A stretch of 64,000 nt of DNA. It comes from Mesostigma viride (Eukaryota > Streptophyta > Mesostigmatophyceae > Mesostigmatales > Mesostigmataceae). Every line of letters begins with the position of its first letter. The stretch's first letter is position 1. Below, in pieces: positions 30,884 through 58,122 of this stretch. Both the position numbers and the translations under genes were made by a program. The notes under the pieces were generated by a model. The model saw only the letters and a program-made list of their open reading frames with translations, did not search any database and had not been told where the DNA came from. The DNA lies in NCBI GenBank assembly GCA_009746045.1, contig RPFO01000359.1:1098649-1162648 (forward strand), written 5' to 3'.

Positions 30884-32215
30884 CTGCATTCATGGATTGA
30901 TTCTGTCAGCACGGTGGATTCCGACCACCGACTAGTCCTTGCGCGTATCAGATTGCGGTTTCCAGGCTTGAAACCGTTGCGCGACAACTGGCGCCACAGC
31001 CCGATCTCAAGGTGCTCCGCCGGAGGGTACTGAAGGATGCCGACAAGATGTCAGCAGTTGAGCAGGCCGCAATGACGCACCAGGGCGGATTCCTGGCAGT
31101 CTTCAACGCCAGGGGCAGTCGACAGCAGGTACACGCTGGATTCTGCCCGGGCCGGCCAGGTGACTTTTCAGTGGTTCTATGCGGTATCACTGCCAAGTAC
31201 CGCCTGGCTGACCGCACCCTCCCCTCCTTGCCTCTGCGCCGACCGCTCGCTGTCCACCGCCAAGCACCGACAGTGGTCACCGGCCGCCAGGCAGATGCTC
31301 CGCCGTGCGCAACAGAGACCCGACTGCCAAGCCTCGTCTGCAAGTGGCTCTGCGGGTCACCTACGAGCAAGCCGAGAAGGCCGACGCTCAGCAGATGGTC
31401 AAGGACCTGCGCACCTGCCAGCAGAAGAATGACGGCAAGGGGGCCGCCTGGTTCTGGTACAAGCGCCTCGGGCACCTGGATGGCCTCGGCCGATACCACC
31501 GCCACGACATACCTGCATGGGCTCCGGCCAAGCGGCAAACACCTGGGCCGCAGCCACTAGCTGCAGACGTCTCGGGGACGGCTGCACCGCCCCCGCCCTT
31601 GCTACCAGCAGCTGCCGCCCGCCAGGCCGCCCTAGCTGGCAGGCGGCCCAGCCGGGGCCGCCCCCACCCCGCCGGGGCTGCCCCCACCCCGCCTGGGTCA
31701 AAGCGGCCCGCGGACCACCTATAGCCCCCCCGCTGACCGGCCCGCTCGGCGACCCGTCAGACATGCCTCCTTTCACCTCCCGCGAGGTCACGGAGCTAGG
31801 AGGTCGATCCAGCGCCTGCGTTATGATGCAGCCACAGGCTCCGACGAATTCCGGCCGCCGTCGTGAACCTCGGGCTGCAAGCGGTTTGCTTGCATTCAAT
31901 GTGGGTAGGGAACCAGGGGTGAAGGTCGCCAACCATGTCTGGCATGGCGAAGCGGAGAGCCGGACACGGAGATTCGGCTAGCGGAAATCATCTATGCGGT
32001 CGACACCACCCTCTTCGAAGACACTGGGCAATCGCAGACGTGGCTGGACTGCCTCGACCATCGAGGCCGGCCCGAGCGGTGGGGCTCGAGGTCAGCAAGA
32101 AGACCGAGGCCCTGGCGGTTGGGCTCACTCAGCCACCGCCGGACCTCTTTCTTCTCGATGGCTCTCGAGTCCAGTAACGGGTCCGCGTCAAGTTGCTGGG
32201 TAGCTTACTCTGACC
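30884..32215 (+). pseudogene. Decayed LINE: endonuclease end, linker and reverse-transcriptase remnant
   Basis: The 5' part reads VSTVDSDHRLVLARIRLRF, matching the SDH-containing C-terminus of apurinic-type endonuclease domains in LINE ORF2. A Pro/Ala-rich linker follows. At 31980-32210 are LAEIIYAVDTTLFE and TWLDCL, then a KKTEALAVGL-like block; these align with LADLIYADDTTLIE of the A reverse transcriptase, so the YADD site has decayed to YAVD. Most palm motifs are deleted. It is closer to C than to A. Confidence 0.7.
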
Positions 32216-32249
32216 CATGGCTGCGAGAGAAAAACAAATTAATGGTGAC

Positions 32250-33330
32250 AGTACCTACCAGACTACGACCGCTTTTCTTTCAGCAACTGGCTGCAGCTGA
32301 CCACGGAAGAATGCGCCGAAATAGTGCATTTCTTAGCACAAGAACGCAAGCTCCTTGGGCCCGGTGGGCCCATCCTTGCCGCCGACCTGGAGGGGTTCCT
32401 CGCCAAGCCAGAGCTCCACCACCGCCTCGCTATCCTGTGCAGCTTCTTCCAGCAAACTCTTATGGGCATCGTCGCTAAGCTCCGCTATGTGCGTATACCC
32501 CGCCCAGCCTGCACAGCCGGCAGCCACATCGGCTCCCTCCCTCTGCAAGGATGACCTCCGAGCAGTGCTGGAGGAGCACGTGACCTGGCCGTTGGCCGAT
32601 AAGCTGACCTCGCTAAACACGACGCTCAACACGGTGGAGGCCCGGGTCTCCGGAATGTGGAAACCAATTAAGGTCGTCCACAAGCTCCAACCACAGTTCA
32701 CGGCGCTGCACACCGCGGCGCAGGCATCTGAGACACACGCTGCACTCTTGAAATGCCTCTCGCCTCAACCAGGTGGAGGGCAAGTGCGGCGTGCTCATGA
32801 AGAAGCTTGAAGCCATCACCGCCCACACCGAGGCCCTGGTCTCACAGGTCCCAAAGATAGCGGAGCAGACGGCCACCATCGTATCCCAGCCACCTCGGCA
32901 GGATGCTGGCGACCTCCCGCCCCTCTTCTATGCGGACCTGCTGCCGGGCAGTGACCGCCTCCACCACCGATGCCATCGCTACGAAACTCCAGGAGCTTGA
33001 AGACCTTTGCCATGCACAACAACGGGAGGCCACCGACCGCGCCCGCCGCGACTGCCGGGTGGTGCTGCGTCGTTTCCCCCAGAAGCCAGGTGAGCTATCT
33101 AGACGTCAACCACCCTAGCTTGCCGACGAGCTCAAGGACCAACTCCTTACCCTGATGGGCCTGGTCGGTGAAGTAGAACTGCGTGGGTGCCACCGCCTTC
33201 CCCACTCACGGGACAGGGCGGCTCCCCCACCAGTCCTGCTCACCTTCCCCTCCCGTTAGGACAAGCAGCGGTTCCTCTCATTTGGTGAACAGCCGTTTCT
33301 CAAGTGCATCCATGGACGTAAAAGATCACG
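32250..33330 (+). pseudogene. Decayed ORF1-type protein of a divergent H-like element
   Basis: Broken frames read TTEECAEIVHFLAQERKLLG, a helical stretch, then LEDLCHAQQREATDRARRDC with VVLRRFPQKPGE, and LMGLVGEVELRGCHRLPHSR with PPPVLLTFPS. These match, in order, the coiled coil, RNA-binding start and RLPR block of the H ORF1. The copy is far more diverged than those at 22-24 kb. Confidence 0.65.
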
Positions 33331-33443
33331 GATGTGACACTAGGCATAAATCAAAATGCATTCGAAGTTACAAGCTTTAGGTGGAAACTGCTGTTCCCGA
33401 TGTTTCCATAAAAGAAGCACATAGAAAGTCCATACCATAGAAA

Positions 33444-33476
33444 GTCCTGCGCTGGTTGTCTCCTTGATAGAAAGTC
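33444..33476 (-). mobile_element. R dispersed repeat end (about 30 bp)
   Basis: CCTGCGCTGGTTGTCTCCTT, then GATA, lies inside three copies of a local ATAGAAAGTCCATACC repeat (33420-33485), which may be an expanded target duplication. Confidence 0.55.
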
Positions 33477-33968
33477 CATACCACATGTATAACCTTGAAC
33501 GAACAACAAAGGCAGTCTAGCTTCAAACCGTGGACATTCAGCCGCTGAGATCCCAAATGGGGAACACTGTGGAGAGGCCTAAAAAGAGTAAGCAGGCTCA
33601 CTGCCCCTGCTCACAAGGCAGGTTGGCCCCACCCATTTCAATGATAAATAAATCTGTACAAATGAACAAGTGGCCTCTACGCATGCACATGGGGGAAAAA
33701 AGACCCACTGCATGACTAACGGGCCGTGATGGACCCCCACAGTCAAGTATGACTGCTCTACGTCTAGGCTTCGCGAGGCCAACCCCTTGAGGGGTCAGAT
33801 TCCATAGTCCTAGGCCCTGTGCACCGCTTGAAGCGACGTAGCTACATATCCAGCCCCTTGCGAGAGGGAAGATGCTGTCCTTAGGTTTCTGAACCGGCCT
33901 TTTAAGCTCCTCCGCCAAAAACCGAGTCATCGCTTTCAATCTCCTGGGTGAGACCAGGCTGTCACCCT

Positions 33969-36063
33969 TTACATCCCTTGTGCTGCGACCGGGTACACAA
34001 TCTTCCGTTTGGTGAAGGCCGCGTTAATCTCCTGACGTCGCTTCTGCCGGAACATCGCCGTGATCTTATTGGGCGATGTGTAGGCTATCGGCTGCAATGT
34101 CTGCACATTAGAGAGGTCGTTGTACTTGTCGCTGGCATATTCGCTGGGTGTGCATGAGGGTAGCGCCGGCAGGCATGCTCCAGCCCGTAGCCTGGGGAAG
34201 GGGCAGTAAGGACAGTGGGAGTATAAAAGAGTGGTTCAGCAAGAAGTAAAGTGTCGATTATATTCACTGATTAATGAACACCTCATTAGGGAAATTGATC
34301 AAACATCTACGACCTTCAAAATTGTATCCATCACACCGGCCATTCAACCACATAAGGACTGGTCAGCTGCCTACCAGGCGATGAAACTTTGTCCCCTTTT
34401 CTCCCAGACACAGCTGCGTAACTGCCAGTATCTGCCAGTCATACATTTAGAGCGTGGGAAATACTTGCTTTTCCCACATCTCTTCCTACATGACCTTGAA
34501 TGTGACATGATAAGAATCAGCCATAAATAAGCCAAGTCGCCATAAACGTACCAGATATGCCCATCTTTTTCATAAACATCGTGGGTTCGTTGTTCAGCCT
34601 GATACACAAGCCACCAAGGACATAAGAGTCAATGACGTACGACGGTTCAGTATTGAATTCAGATCGAAAACTACGTGGCAACACGCCATGACCGAGGCCA
34701 CAGCGTCTGCACAAGAGACAAGGTGTAATGACCAAAATGCATGAAAGACAGAGACACATGAAATTGTTGAAGTGCTTTTTGAATATATAACTGTAGAAGC
34801 TTCTAATAGATCACAACACATACAACCATGATGCTCATGGGTTAAGAATGGAAGAGTGTGCATGGCAAACAAACCAAAGGAATGATACTATCCAACATAT
34901 CAATAAACATCCAGCGCAAGTTTGAAATCTCCAGGGAAAGTCCAGACCATGAATGCCCAAGCATGCCATTATCTATCCACATTTGGTATAGCAAATCCTG
35001 CTTTTAATCTTAGTAAAAAATGATGCTATACCTATGTGAGGAAACTAGTAACGTAATACACAGTATTGGGTAGATTGAAATACAATGAGGTTCCAATGCT
35101 GCTCAGCAGCAACTGCTAAATCCGTATCTTATATGATGTGACATGGCAAGGCTACGCAGGTTTGTAAACAAATATATGAAGCTTGTATAGAGCCTGTCCA
35201 GTAGTTGACGCGGTTAAGTAACCAGGTCAAATTTACAACCAGCTGAGTCTAGAAATTCAACAACAAATGTGAATGCTCTTGCATGGAAAAAGACCTGTTC
35301 AACCATCATGGCAATGGAGAAAATTCCCTTTTCATGAAATGCTACCAGTGTAAAAGACATCTTGTAAACAACCTCTCTGCAGATTGTTACCTTCTCTTGA
35401 AGCTGCAACTCAGCCGTCCCGTAAACTCGTTTAAATACTCGTCCAGTATCCATGCAAATCTGGTACTTGTGCGACGGGCACTGCAACGCAGAACGATGGA
35501 GGTTCGCGCAGTCAGATAGACGTTCAAGTCAGCGTCTGCCAAATCCTGTGCAACGTAAAACAAACCATGATCCAAATCTACTTGAAGAGCTTAGCAACAG
35601 ATAGTTGGCCGAAAGCAAAGTAAAACCATTAACTTCCGGTGGGGATCAAAGGCACTTACAGTAAGGACCATACGGCCACCGAGGTCTTCGATATCGCCTT
35701 TTGAAAGGTCTCCTCCTTGGTGGAAGCAACGCGCATCTATACAGAAGAGCCTGCACAACCATCCACAACGGACCAGCCAAAAGCAAATGGCAGTCTTTAT
35801 GAATGCCTCCAAAAGTTAAAGTAAACAGCTGAATCTACATTCGCTAAAGCTGGATCTACATGTGGGAGTTTAGGTTTCCAAGGCACACAATTTAGGCTGG
35901 TTCAGCTGCTACGCCAAAACTGGAAAGTATGTATCGAGGTTCAAAATTACCTTCCCTCTCTACGAAATAGAGTTACGAGACGCTTGGCGACGTCAGCGGT
36001 TACGCACTTGCCCGGCTGACCCTCCACCACCTCGGACGCCAGGCACAGCCTTTCGTCCTCCAT
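33969..36063 (-). CDS. Soluble Rieske [2Fe-2S] protein, RFESD-like (five exons, 187 aa)
   Basis: Exons in transcript order: 36063-35951, 35750-35660, 35480-35391, 34598-34552, 34191-33969 (113, 91, 90, 47, 223 nt; phases 2, 0, 0, 2; 564 nt in all). The cluster ligands are complete: Cys46-x-His48 in DARCFHQGGDLSKGDIEDL and Cys69-x2-His72 in CPSHKYQICMDTGRVF, split by an intron between MVLT and CPSH. The last Rieske strands read RTHDVYEKDGHIW and continue into a basic C-terminus ending FTKRKIVYPVAAQGM. There is no transmembrane segment or oxygenase domain, so it is a soluble electron-transfer Rieske of the RFESD type, partner unknown. The last junction is the least certain: an acceptor at 34192 after a pyrimidine-rich stretch gives HIW, while other AG choices nearby are possible. 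It is divergent from the augmin gene. Confidence 0.85.
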
Positions 36064-36750
36064 GGCCTAGCCAGCGCGTGGCTCTCACGGTGCTGCCCTA
36101 TCTACAGCCATTTAAATCGATCCTTACTACCAGCCAAAGATTACGTTGGCGATTTCAACGTGCAAGAGATTGCTTTTCCCCACTGGGAGAAGTCCGAGGT
36201 TGCCATGCCTGTCCCCGCGGGTTTCGCAGTTCCCCGCAATCTTTGACCGCGCAATGAGCTATATTTTGGTTTGATTGATGCGCTGGTTGGTGTCTGGACT
36301 GTGGACCGCACGCTCGCTGCTTGTCACGTTGGAAGGGTCAAAATTTTTCCCGCGCGAATCTGGCCGTTGGGCCGGGCGACAGCATAAAAAAAAATGTCTG
36401 AGCCCCGCGAGAAGAATTTCCCGCCTGGATTGCCGAGCTTCATAAAAAACGCGACGTGGTAAAAAAATGCCCCTGATAATTTTCAACGAAGCCTGGGCGC
36501 TCCTAGCCATTTATTTACGTTGGTACTTGGTACGTGCGAGCAGGAATTGGCTTGCTGCCAAAACCAGAAACAGTAAAAGTTTTGTATAGACCTGGGTAAT
36601 TTCGCTGAAATAAATTATCTGGGTAGGAATAAGAGGGATATATTGGGATATTCACTTCTGTTTGTGGTTATGCCGTCAGATGCTGTCGCATTGGCAGACA
36701 TTTTGCCAGCAATGACCGAGTAGTAGGACGCCTTATATTTGCTTCTGAGG
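36064..36750. promoter_or_regulatory. Intergenic region between divergent Rieske and augmin genes
   Basis: 687 bp lie between the start codons with no recognised transposon or exon. The promoter role is inferred from gene arrangement; no specific element is identified. Confidence 0.45.
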
Positions 36751-51753
<15,003 letters not shown>

Positions 51754-52120
51754 ACGAAACCACCAAGGCACCCAGCTGGATTGGGCGCTGCGCTGGAATG
51801 ACGAGGCCCCAGACGATTGTGTCAATAGTAGGCACAAGCCTGCACGCACGGGTTGATCTCATCTGACTGCCAGGGGATCGTTGATTGCATAACAAGTGAG
51901 CCTGCAAGAAAGAGGAAAGCAGGAATGAGTGGAATCCTCCGAAGATGAGGCCGTGCTGACTAGATTTATTGAATACTGCGTGACCGGGACGGCTACCGGT
52001 TGACCAGCCTACTCGAGGGAGTAGCCGTCGAAGCTTGAGCCTGCTTGCCCACGGTTGTAAGCCTGTTGCCTGTCATGCAAAGGCCACGCCGAGTGCTAAC
52101 TAGTATATTCAAGCAATCTA
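51754..52120. other. 3' flank of the augmin gene
   Basis: I recognise no gene or element between the augmin stop codon and the R repeat. Confidence 0.4.
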
Positions 52121-52300
52121 ATATCAATGAGACAACCAGTGCAGGCCAGAAATTTGCAGAATCCGCACCACCGTAGCCTGCTGTTATCCGCGTTGACAGT
52201 CGAGTCGTTCAGGATCTGATGGAAATGAATAATGGTGGACATGTGTAGTCGTGTACGTTAAAAATCATGGCTGGATACCGTTCGAAGAGCGAGACCTAGA
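52121..52300 (+). mobile_element. R dispersed repeat (long copy)
   Basis: This is the longest plus-strand copy. It starts ATATCAATGAGACAACCAGT and aligns with gaps to the reverse complement of 25141-25320, including TCGAGTCGTTCAGGAT and CATGGCTGG. No ORF is evident. Confidence 0.7.
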
Positions 52301-52554
52301 TCTATGGTTCAGCTAGAAAAGAAAACGAGTGATCAGCTAGGCCAGTGATTTGTTCCTAGTGGCCAGGAGTGTCCAGTTGCTGACTTAGTGGCCGGAGTGC
52401 TGCCATATCGTCGAGTGCTGCCATCCTTTTCCTATTTTTATATCTTAGCATAATTATAATTTATCGGTATCTATGATATTATTTTTTCCACATTATCTTT
52501 CTTTTTATTCAGGACTTGTAGTTTTATTCTACGTTTTATTCTCATACTTCGCTT

Positions 52555-53030
52555 AGCTCAGCAGGCACCAAGCCCGCCCAACCTGGGCGTTTTGTTCTCA
52601 TGTGGCGTGCCCTGGGCCGAGCGCGGCCGGGCCGGCGCGCCACCCGTGGACTTTCCGGGATAGGATAGGCATGGATACGTGTTACCCTCGTACGTCGCAA
52701 TGGGCTCAATATGCACGCCAGGGCAGCCAGCTGGCATGTCTGTCATCTGGAGGCAGATGGCTCGCAAGGATAAGTGGCAGGTATACCAAAGAGACAACCA
52801 CAAGACAGTCATGAAGGAGATCACCCCCAAGTCAGTGGGGGCTCCGCGTGTGACCCGGAATACGGCATTCACAGTGATTCGGGCCGTGGTGCCCACAACC
52901 CCGTAACTAGGTCTTAGTGATAGCTAGCTCTATCCATCCCACTGATGGCCATCCCACTCAACTATACTGAGGAATTATGCTCACGTAACGCTAGTTAAGT
53001 GTTAATTAATAAAATTAATCAATTGATTCT
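52555..53030 (+). mobile_element. B element, near full length
   Basis: It starts CAGGCACCAAGCCCGCCCAA, as do the copies at 62480 and 63360. It proceeds through the GCATGGATACGTGTTACCCT region, the ACCCCCAAGTCAGTGGGGGC hairpin and the GTAACTAGG block, and ends ACTGAGGAATTATGCTCACG plus an AT-rich tail. ATTCTCATACTT (left) and ATTCTGATACTT (right) may be a mutated TSD. Confidence 0.75.
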
Positions 53031-53121
53031 GATACTTTTATCTTTCCATTTCCTTATTCTTCCCATGTAGGAGGACCTCCATGTCCGCGAGTACTTCACC
53101 CACCTCAATCAAGGACCAGCA

Positions 53122-53676
53122 GACAGGTCCCCTAGGGTAGAGTTGTTGTTGATAGATGTTTGATAGTTGTTTGCAGATAGCTGTTGTGGATAGATTAGAC
53201 CGGTAGGACTGTTTGCACCCATCCATCCATCCATCCAGGATAGATGGCAAGTAGTGATGAAGGAGACCACCCCCAAGCCTGTGGGAGCTCCGCGTGTGAC
53301 CAAGTATGGCATTCATAGCGATTCGGGCCGCGGTGCCCACACCCCTGTAACTAGGACCTAGATAGCTTATACCATCCATTCCATCCCATGTTCCCCTCCC
53401 ACTGAGGACTTATTAATTAATTAATTAATTAATTAATTAATTAATTAATTAATTAGACTCGTGCTCCCGTTGGGGAGTCACGGAGCATTAACCCCGATGG
53501 ATGGATGGATGGGTGCAAACATTCCTACCGGTCTAATCTATCTACATTGGCTACATACTACATCTATCTAACAGCATTCTAACTACAACATCTATCTAGG
53601 CAGCCGCACGCTGCCCTAGGGGGAGTTAATTAATTAATTAATTAATTAACGGGAGCACGAGTCTAATTAATTACTT
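53122..53676 (+). mobile_element. D element in C, with further B and inverted D pieces inside
   Basis: TSD AATCAAGGACCAGCA (15 bp) is at 53107-53121 and 53677-53691. The plus-strand D starts near CCCCTAGGGTAGAG, reaches GATTAGACCGGTAGGA and CATCCATCCATCC at 53237, and ends ACGGGAGCACGAGTCTAATT at about 53670. Inside are a 5'-truncated B (53238-53400, ending CTGAGGACTTATTAATTAAT) and a second D on the minus strand (about 53455-53610). Confidence 0.65.
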
Positions 53677-54196
53677 AATCAAGGACCAGCACGGCAAGTA
53701 CGCCTGCATGGACCCGCCTGCGACACGCCCATGCAATTACGGCCAGCCGGCGGCGCGCAGCCGGCGCCGCGGACGCTCTCTGGCTCACCGCAGCAGCAGC
53801 CTGACCCGTGGTATTCCTCCCAGTCCCGGCTGCTATATAGGCCTGCGCGCCCCCCCGCTGCGGCTCCGCCGCTTGAACCTCTGGCGGCCGCGCGCCTGGC
53901 GCCTGCGGGCGTCCCTGATGAGCCGCCCACGCCGCCCGCCGCTGAGCAGGACTACAGGTACCCGGCCCTGACGCCGGAACCCCTGGCCGACCCCAACGAG
54001 CTACCGCCGTTCACCGAGCTCGAGCTGAGCACTGCCGCCAAGCAACTCCGCTTCTACGCCGCCGTTGGACCTGACCAGCTCCCCGCCCCGGTGATTAAAC
54101 TGACGGCACTCGATCACGGGGTTCCTGCTTGACGTTTGCAACCGGATCCTGCTTGCCGACGCGCCGCCGATTCCTGAGTGGCAGCACAGCTACCGT

Positions 54197-55465
54197 TTAA
54201 ATAATTATAATAGACACGTGACTGGGTCACGCGTGAGCAGAAGTCCTCAGTGGGAGGGGAACATGGGACGGAATGGATGGTGTAAGAGTATCTAGGTCCT
54301 AGTTACAGGGTTGTGGGCACAACGGCCCGAATCACTATATGAATGCCATACGCGGTCACATGCACGCGGAACCCCCACAGACTTGGGGGTGGTCTCCTGC
54401 ATCACCACTTGCGATCTATCCTTGCGTACCATCTGCCTCCATATTACAGACAAACCAGGAGGCTGCCCAGGTGTGAGCCCGTCACTTCTAGTGTAGCACA
54501 TATCCATGCCACCACCGCCGACAATGTGGACATCTCACTACTAATGCATTTGGCGCATCGGCCTGGCCTGGGCCAGGCTCCGCTCGCTCAACACCTACTG
54601 GCGCTCGAAGGGCCTGGGCGAGCACCGCAAGCGCATGCTCTTCAAGGTCCTCGTCCTCACGGTGCTCACGTATGGCGCCGAGGCGTGGACACTCACGGAC
54701 AGACTAGCAGCTAAGCTAGACGGCACGGTTTACTACAGGATGCTCCGACAGGTCCTGAACGTAGGGTTTTCCAAGTGTAGGTCATTAGAGTCTTTGTATC
54801 AGGGCATGCCTCGTATTTCGGACGAGATTAGGCAGCGTAGGATAGCATTTGTAGGACATCTTGCTCGCACCGACCAGCCAGGTCGACACCGCCCTTGGTC
54901 TGGCCGGCCCCCAGCGGCTTGGCCAACCAGGGCGGCATATTTTGACCTGGCCTGGCCCCAAGGACCTTCCCAGGAAGCTAGGTAAACCTGCCATGAACTA
55001 CACCCAGATGTTGCTGGCCGAGCTAGTGGTCCCAGCCCAGCAGCTTGAACACCGCATCCAGTCTCTCTCCCTTCTTTGGACTGCCATGCAGAACAAGAAG
55101 CGGCCGGTGGCAGAAGATTGTCCAGGCTCACACGCCAGCCCCTGTGGGCAAGCCGTCCCCCCCCAAGAAGAAGGGGCGTTTTGCTGAGTAGTGAACATAG
55201 TTATTAGGATTTTTTAGACTAGATAGCTTAGAGTTAGGTTAGTTCGATTACGCGGCTTCCTCCACCTCCACCCACCCAATGTTGATCAAGGAATATGTGC
55301 TACATGATCTCCCAACGGAGGCATGTTATAATTTAATTTAATTTAATATCCATGCCGAGTCTATCAGGAAAAGTCCGCGGGTGGCGGCCCTGCCGCGCGC
55401 TGCCGGCTGCCTGGGGCATATGCCAGGTGAGGACCGTATTATGAGGTGAGGACCGTATTATGAGG
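54197..55465 (-). mobile_element. B element in C, split by an A copy
   Basis: TSD AGCTACCGT is at 54188-54196 and 55466-55474. On the minus strand the 3' part (54197-54510) includes CTGAGGACTTCTGCTCACGC and the tail. The 5' part (55346-55440) ends near GTCCTCACCTGGCATATGCC, so it lacks the first bases of B. The flank beside it carries a short GACCGTATTATGAGGTGA duplication. Confidence 0.8.
54511..55345 (+). mobile_element. A-family LINE copy, 5' truncated, inside B
   Basis: TSD ATATCCATGCC is at 54500-54510 and 55346-55356. Homology to A starts at the block encoding DDVDTRIALAWAKLRSL and runs through YGAEAWTL, GMPRISDEIR and RRIAFVGHLAR to the 3' UTR, hairpin and ATTTA tail. Small indels break the frame. 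Confidence 0.85.
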
Positions 55466-56738
55466 AGCTACCGTATTATGCTGTACAAAAACAAAGGTCA
55501 TCCCCTGACGACGACGCCAACTATCGCGGAGTCGATGCATCCAGAGCGCCGCACTCAAGTTGTCCATGCGCATGATGATCCTCAACCGCCTTCGTTCTGC
55601 TCTCGACCGTCATGCACCTTGGGGAGAGTCAAAAGGGCTTTCGTCCTGGGCGCAACACCGTCTGACATGTCATGGCCATCTTCGTCGCGCGTCGCCGGCC
55701 TCTTCGAGGAAATCGCGCTCCTGCAACCCATGCAGTGAGTTTCCCGCCATCCTGATCTTATATTCGTCAACATAATCAAGGCTTTTGACAGCTGTCGTCT
55801 GCATGGGCCACTCTATGGGCTGTCCTTGCTCGCGCTCGCGTCCCCACTCCCCTGATTACCGTCATCCGCACGCTGTATGAGGGGTTGACCACTTCGGTGC
55901 GCACTCAACACGGCTTTACCCCGCCAGGTCCACTGCAGACCGGCGTCTGGCAGGGTTGCGTCCTGTCGCAGTACGTACCTGTATATTATTGTAGTGGATT
56001 ATGTTATGCTCCAGGTACACGGTGCCCGCTTTGCTAGCATTGCAGGCCGTGCCCCTGGCCTAGCACGATCACGAACGAGCTTGGGGAAGGGGGGCCGACC
56101 AACAAGCAGAATTTACTAGCTGACCTCATTTATGCCGACAACATCATAAATATTGCTCATCGAGAAGCCGGAGTCTGCCCACTGACTTTGGCTGGACTGC
56201 CTGGCGCTTGAGGCTCGGGCGGCTGGTCTAGAAATCAGCCACAAAACGGAGGCCCTGGCTCTCGGCATGGCCAGGCCCCCCCCCACACTCCGCCTCTTAG
56301 ACGTCCGACACCGAGGTACGTCAACTACCCTACTTCAGGCCGCTTCAAGCGCTGCTCGGCAGTAGGCTTCCCGACTGCGAGGCCACAACCTGATGACACG
56401 GATCGGCATGGCGTGGGCGCAACTCCATGATGCACCGCCGCTGGTGGAGCAACCCCACCCTACCCCGGATCGTCAAGCGTGACCTCTTTAAGGTTGTCAT
56501 TTTGACGATCCGGACCTACGGCCGGTGCGGAGACCTGGACACTGACCCAGGAGCTGGAGCAACGCCTCGACGCCAGCGTCACCAAGATGCTGCGCAAGGC
56601 CATTAACATCCCCTTTGGTTTGCACATTAGTAATGAGGACTTGTACGCTGACTTGCCCTATTAATTAATTAGTTAATTAGGAACATAACTCCGTTGGGAG
56701 TATATGCATGTAGCACTTGAGTAGCACATATCCCAGAG

Positions 56739-57749
56739 CCATTCAGACCTGGCTGGACAGTCAGACTGGGCCTGGAGGCGAGGGCGGTGGTTTTGGAGAT
56801 TAGTGTCAAAACTGAGGCGATGGTGATTGGGGCCTCCAGTACACCACCGCTGCCGCGCCTGCTCGACGGGACAAAGGTCCCGTTCCGCGATCGCTTCAAA
56901 CTGTTGGGGAGTTGGCTCCCTGACACCGAAGACGATGTGGACATCCGGCATCCGCATCGGCCTGGCCTGGGCCAGGCTCCGTTCGCTCAACACCTACTGG
57001 CGCTCGAAGCTAGGGCCTGGGCGAGCACCGCAAGCGCATGCTCTTCAAGGTCCTCGTCCTCACGGTGCTCACGTATGGCGCCGAGGCGTGGACACTCACA
57101 CCCACACTGGCAGCTAACTAAGCTCGACGGTACGCGGTTTACAGGATGCTCCGACAGGTCCTGAACGTAGGGTTTTCCAAGCGCCCGTCATTAGAGTCTT
57201 TGTATCAGGGTATGCCTCGTATTTCGGACGAGATCAGGCAGCGTAGGATAGCATTTGTTGTAGGACACCTTGCTCGCACCGACCAGCCAGGTCGACACCG
57301 CCCTTGGTCTGGCAGGCCCCCAGCGGCTTGGCCAGCCAGGGCGGCATATTCTGACCTCAGTGGCCTGGCCCCAAGGGCATTCCCAAAAGGGTAGGGAAAC
57401 ATCATTGTCACGAACTATACATCCAGATGTTGCTGGACGACCTACTAGTGGTCCCAGCCCAGTTTGAACACCGCATCCAGTCTCTCTCCCTTCTTTGGAC
57501 TGCCATGCAGAACAAGACGCGGTGGCAGAAGATTGTCCAGGCTCACACGCCAGCCCCTGTGGGCAAGCCACCTCCCCCATGCAAGCGGAGGAGGCGTTTT
57601 GATGAGTAGTGTAGTAAGGATTTTCTAGACTAGATAGCTTAGAGTTAGGTTAGTTCGATTACGCGGCTCCTTCCACTCCACCCATCCATCAAGGAATATG
57701 TGCTACATGATCTCCCAACAGAGGCATGTTATAATTTAATTTAATTTTA
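56739..57749 (+). mobile_element. A-family LINE copy, 5' truncated, inside the level-1 H
   Basis: TSD ATATCCCAGAG is at 56728-56738 and 57750-57760, partly merging with the tail. It begins just after the YADD region (IQTWLD...) and carries the thumb, the C-terminal RRIAFV-type block and the KRRRRFDE end, with several frameshifts, then the A 3' UTR and tail. Confidence 0.85.
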
Positions 57750-58122
57750 ATATCCCAGAGAAGGGGCAATATGGCTTTTAATACATTCTATAAGCTACTT
57801 CCTGCAAGGGTGGGAATGTAACCGACACTTGCTCTAGGTGCCAATTAGGGCAACTGCACCCCCCAGAGTCTCGGGCAACACCCAGCTAAGGGGAGCCCGT
57901 CATAGGGGGGGAAGATCAGCATGGCTATACAAGAGCTAGGGCATGGCGTCTCGGCAGAGAGTGGCTCTCTGCGTAGTCACAACATAACTTAAATAATAAA
58001 GCTAGGCATCATCTGCTGTGTGGCGTGTCATGGGCACACATGTACATGACTAATTAGTGTTCATAAGTCAGCTGCTATAATAGTGCCTGTAGTAGGCGTG
58101 CATGTACAAGGCCACTGTCTAA

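Noticed and set aside
31012-31981. Pro/Ala-rich host protein at 31.0-32.0 kb
   Set aside because: The flanking frames carry LINE endonuclease and RT remnants, so this is the decayed ORF2 linker.
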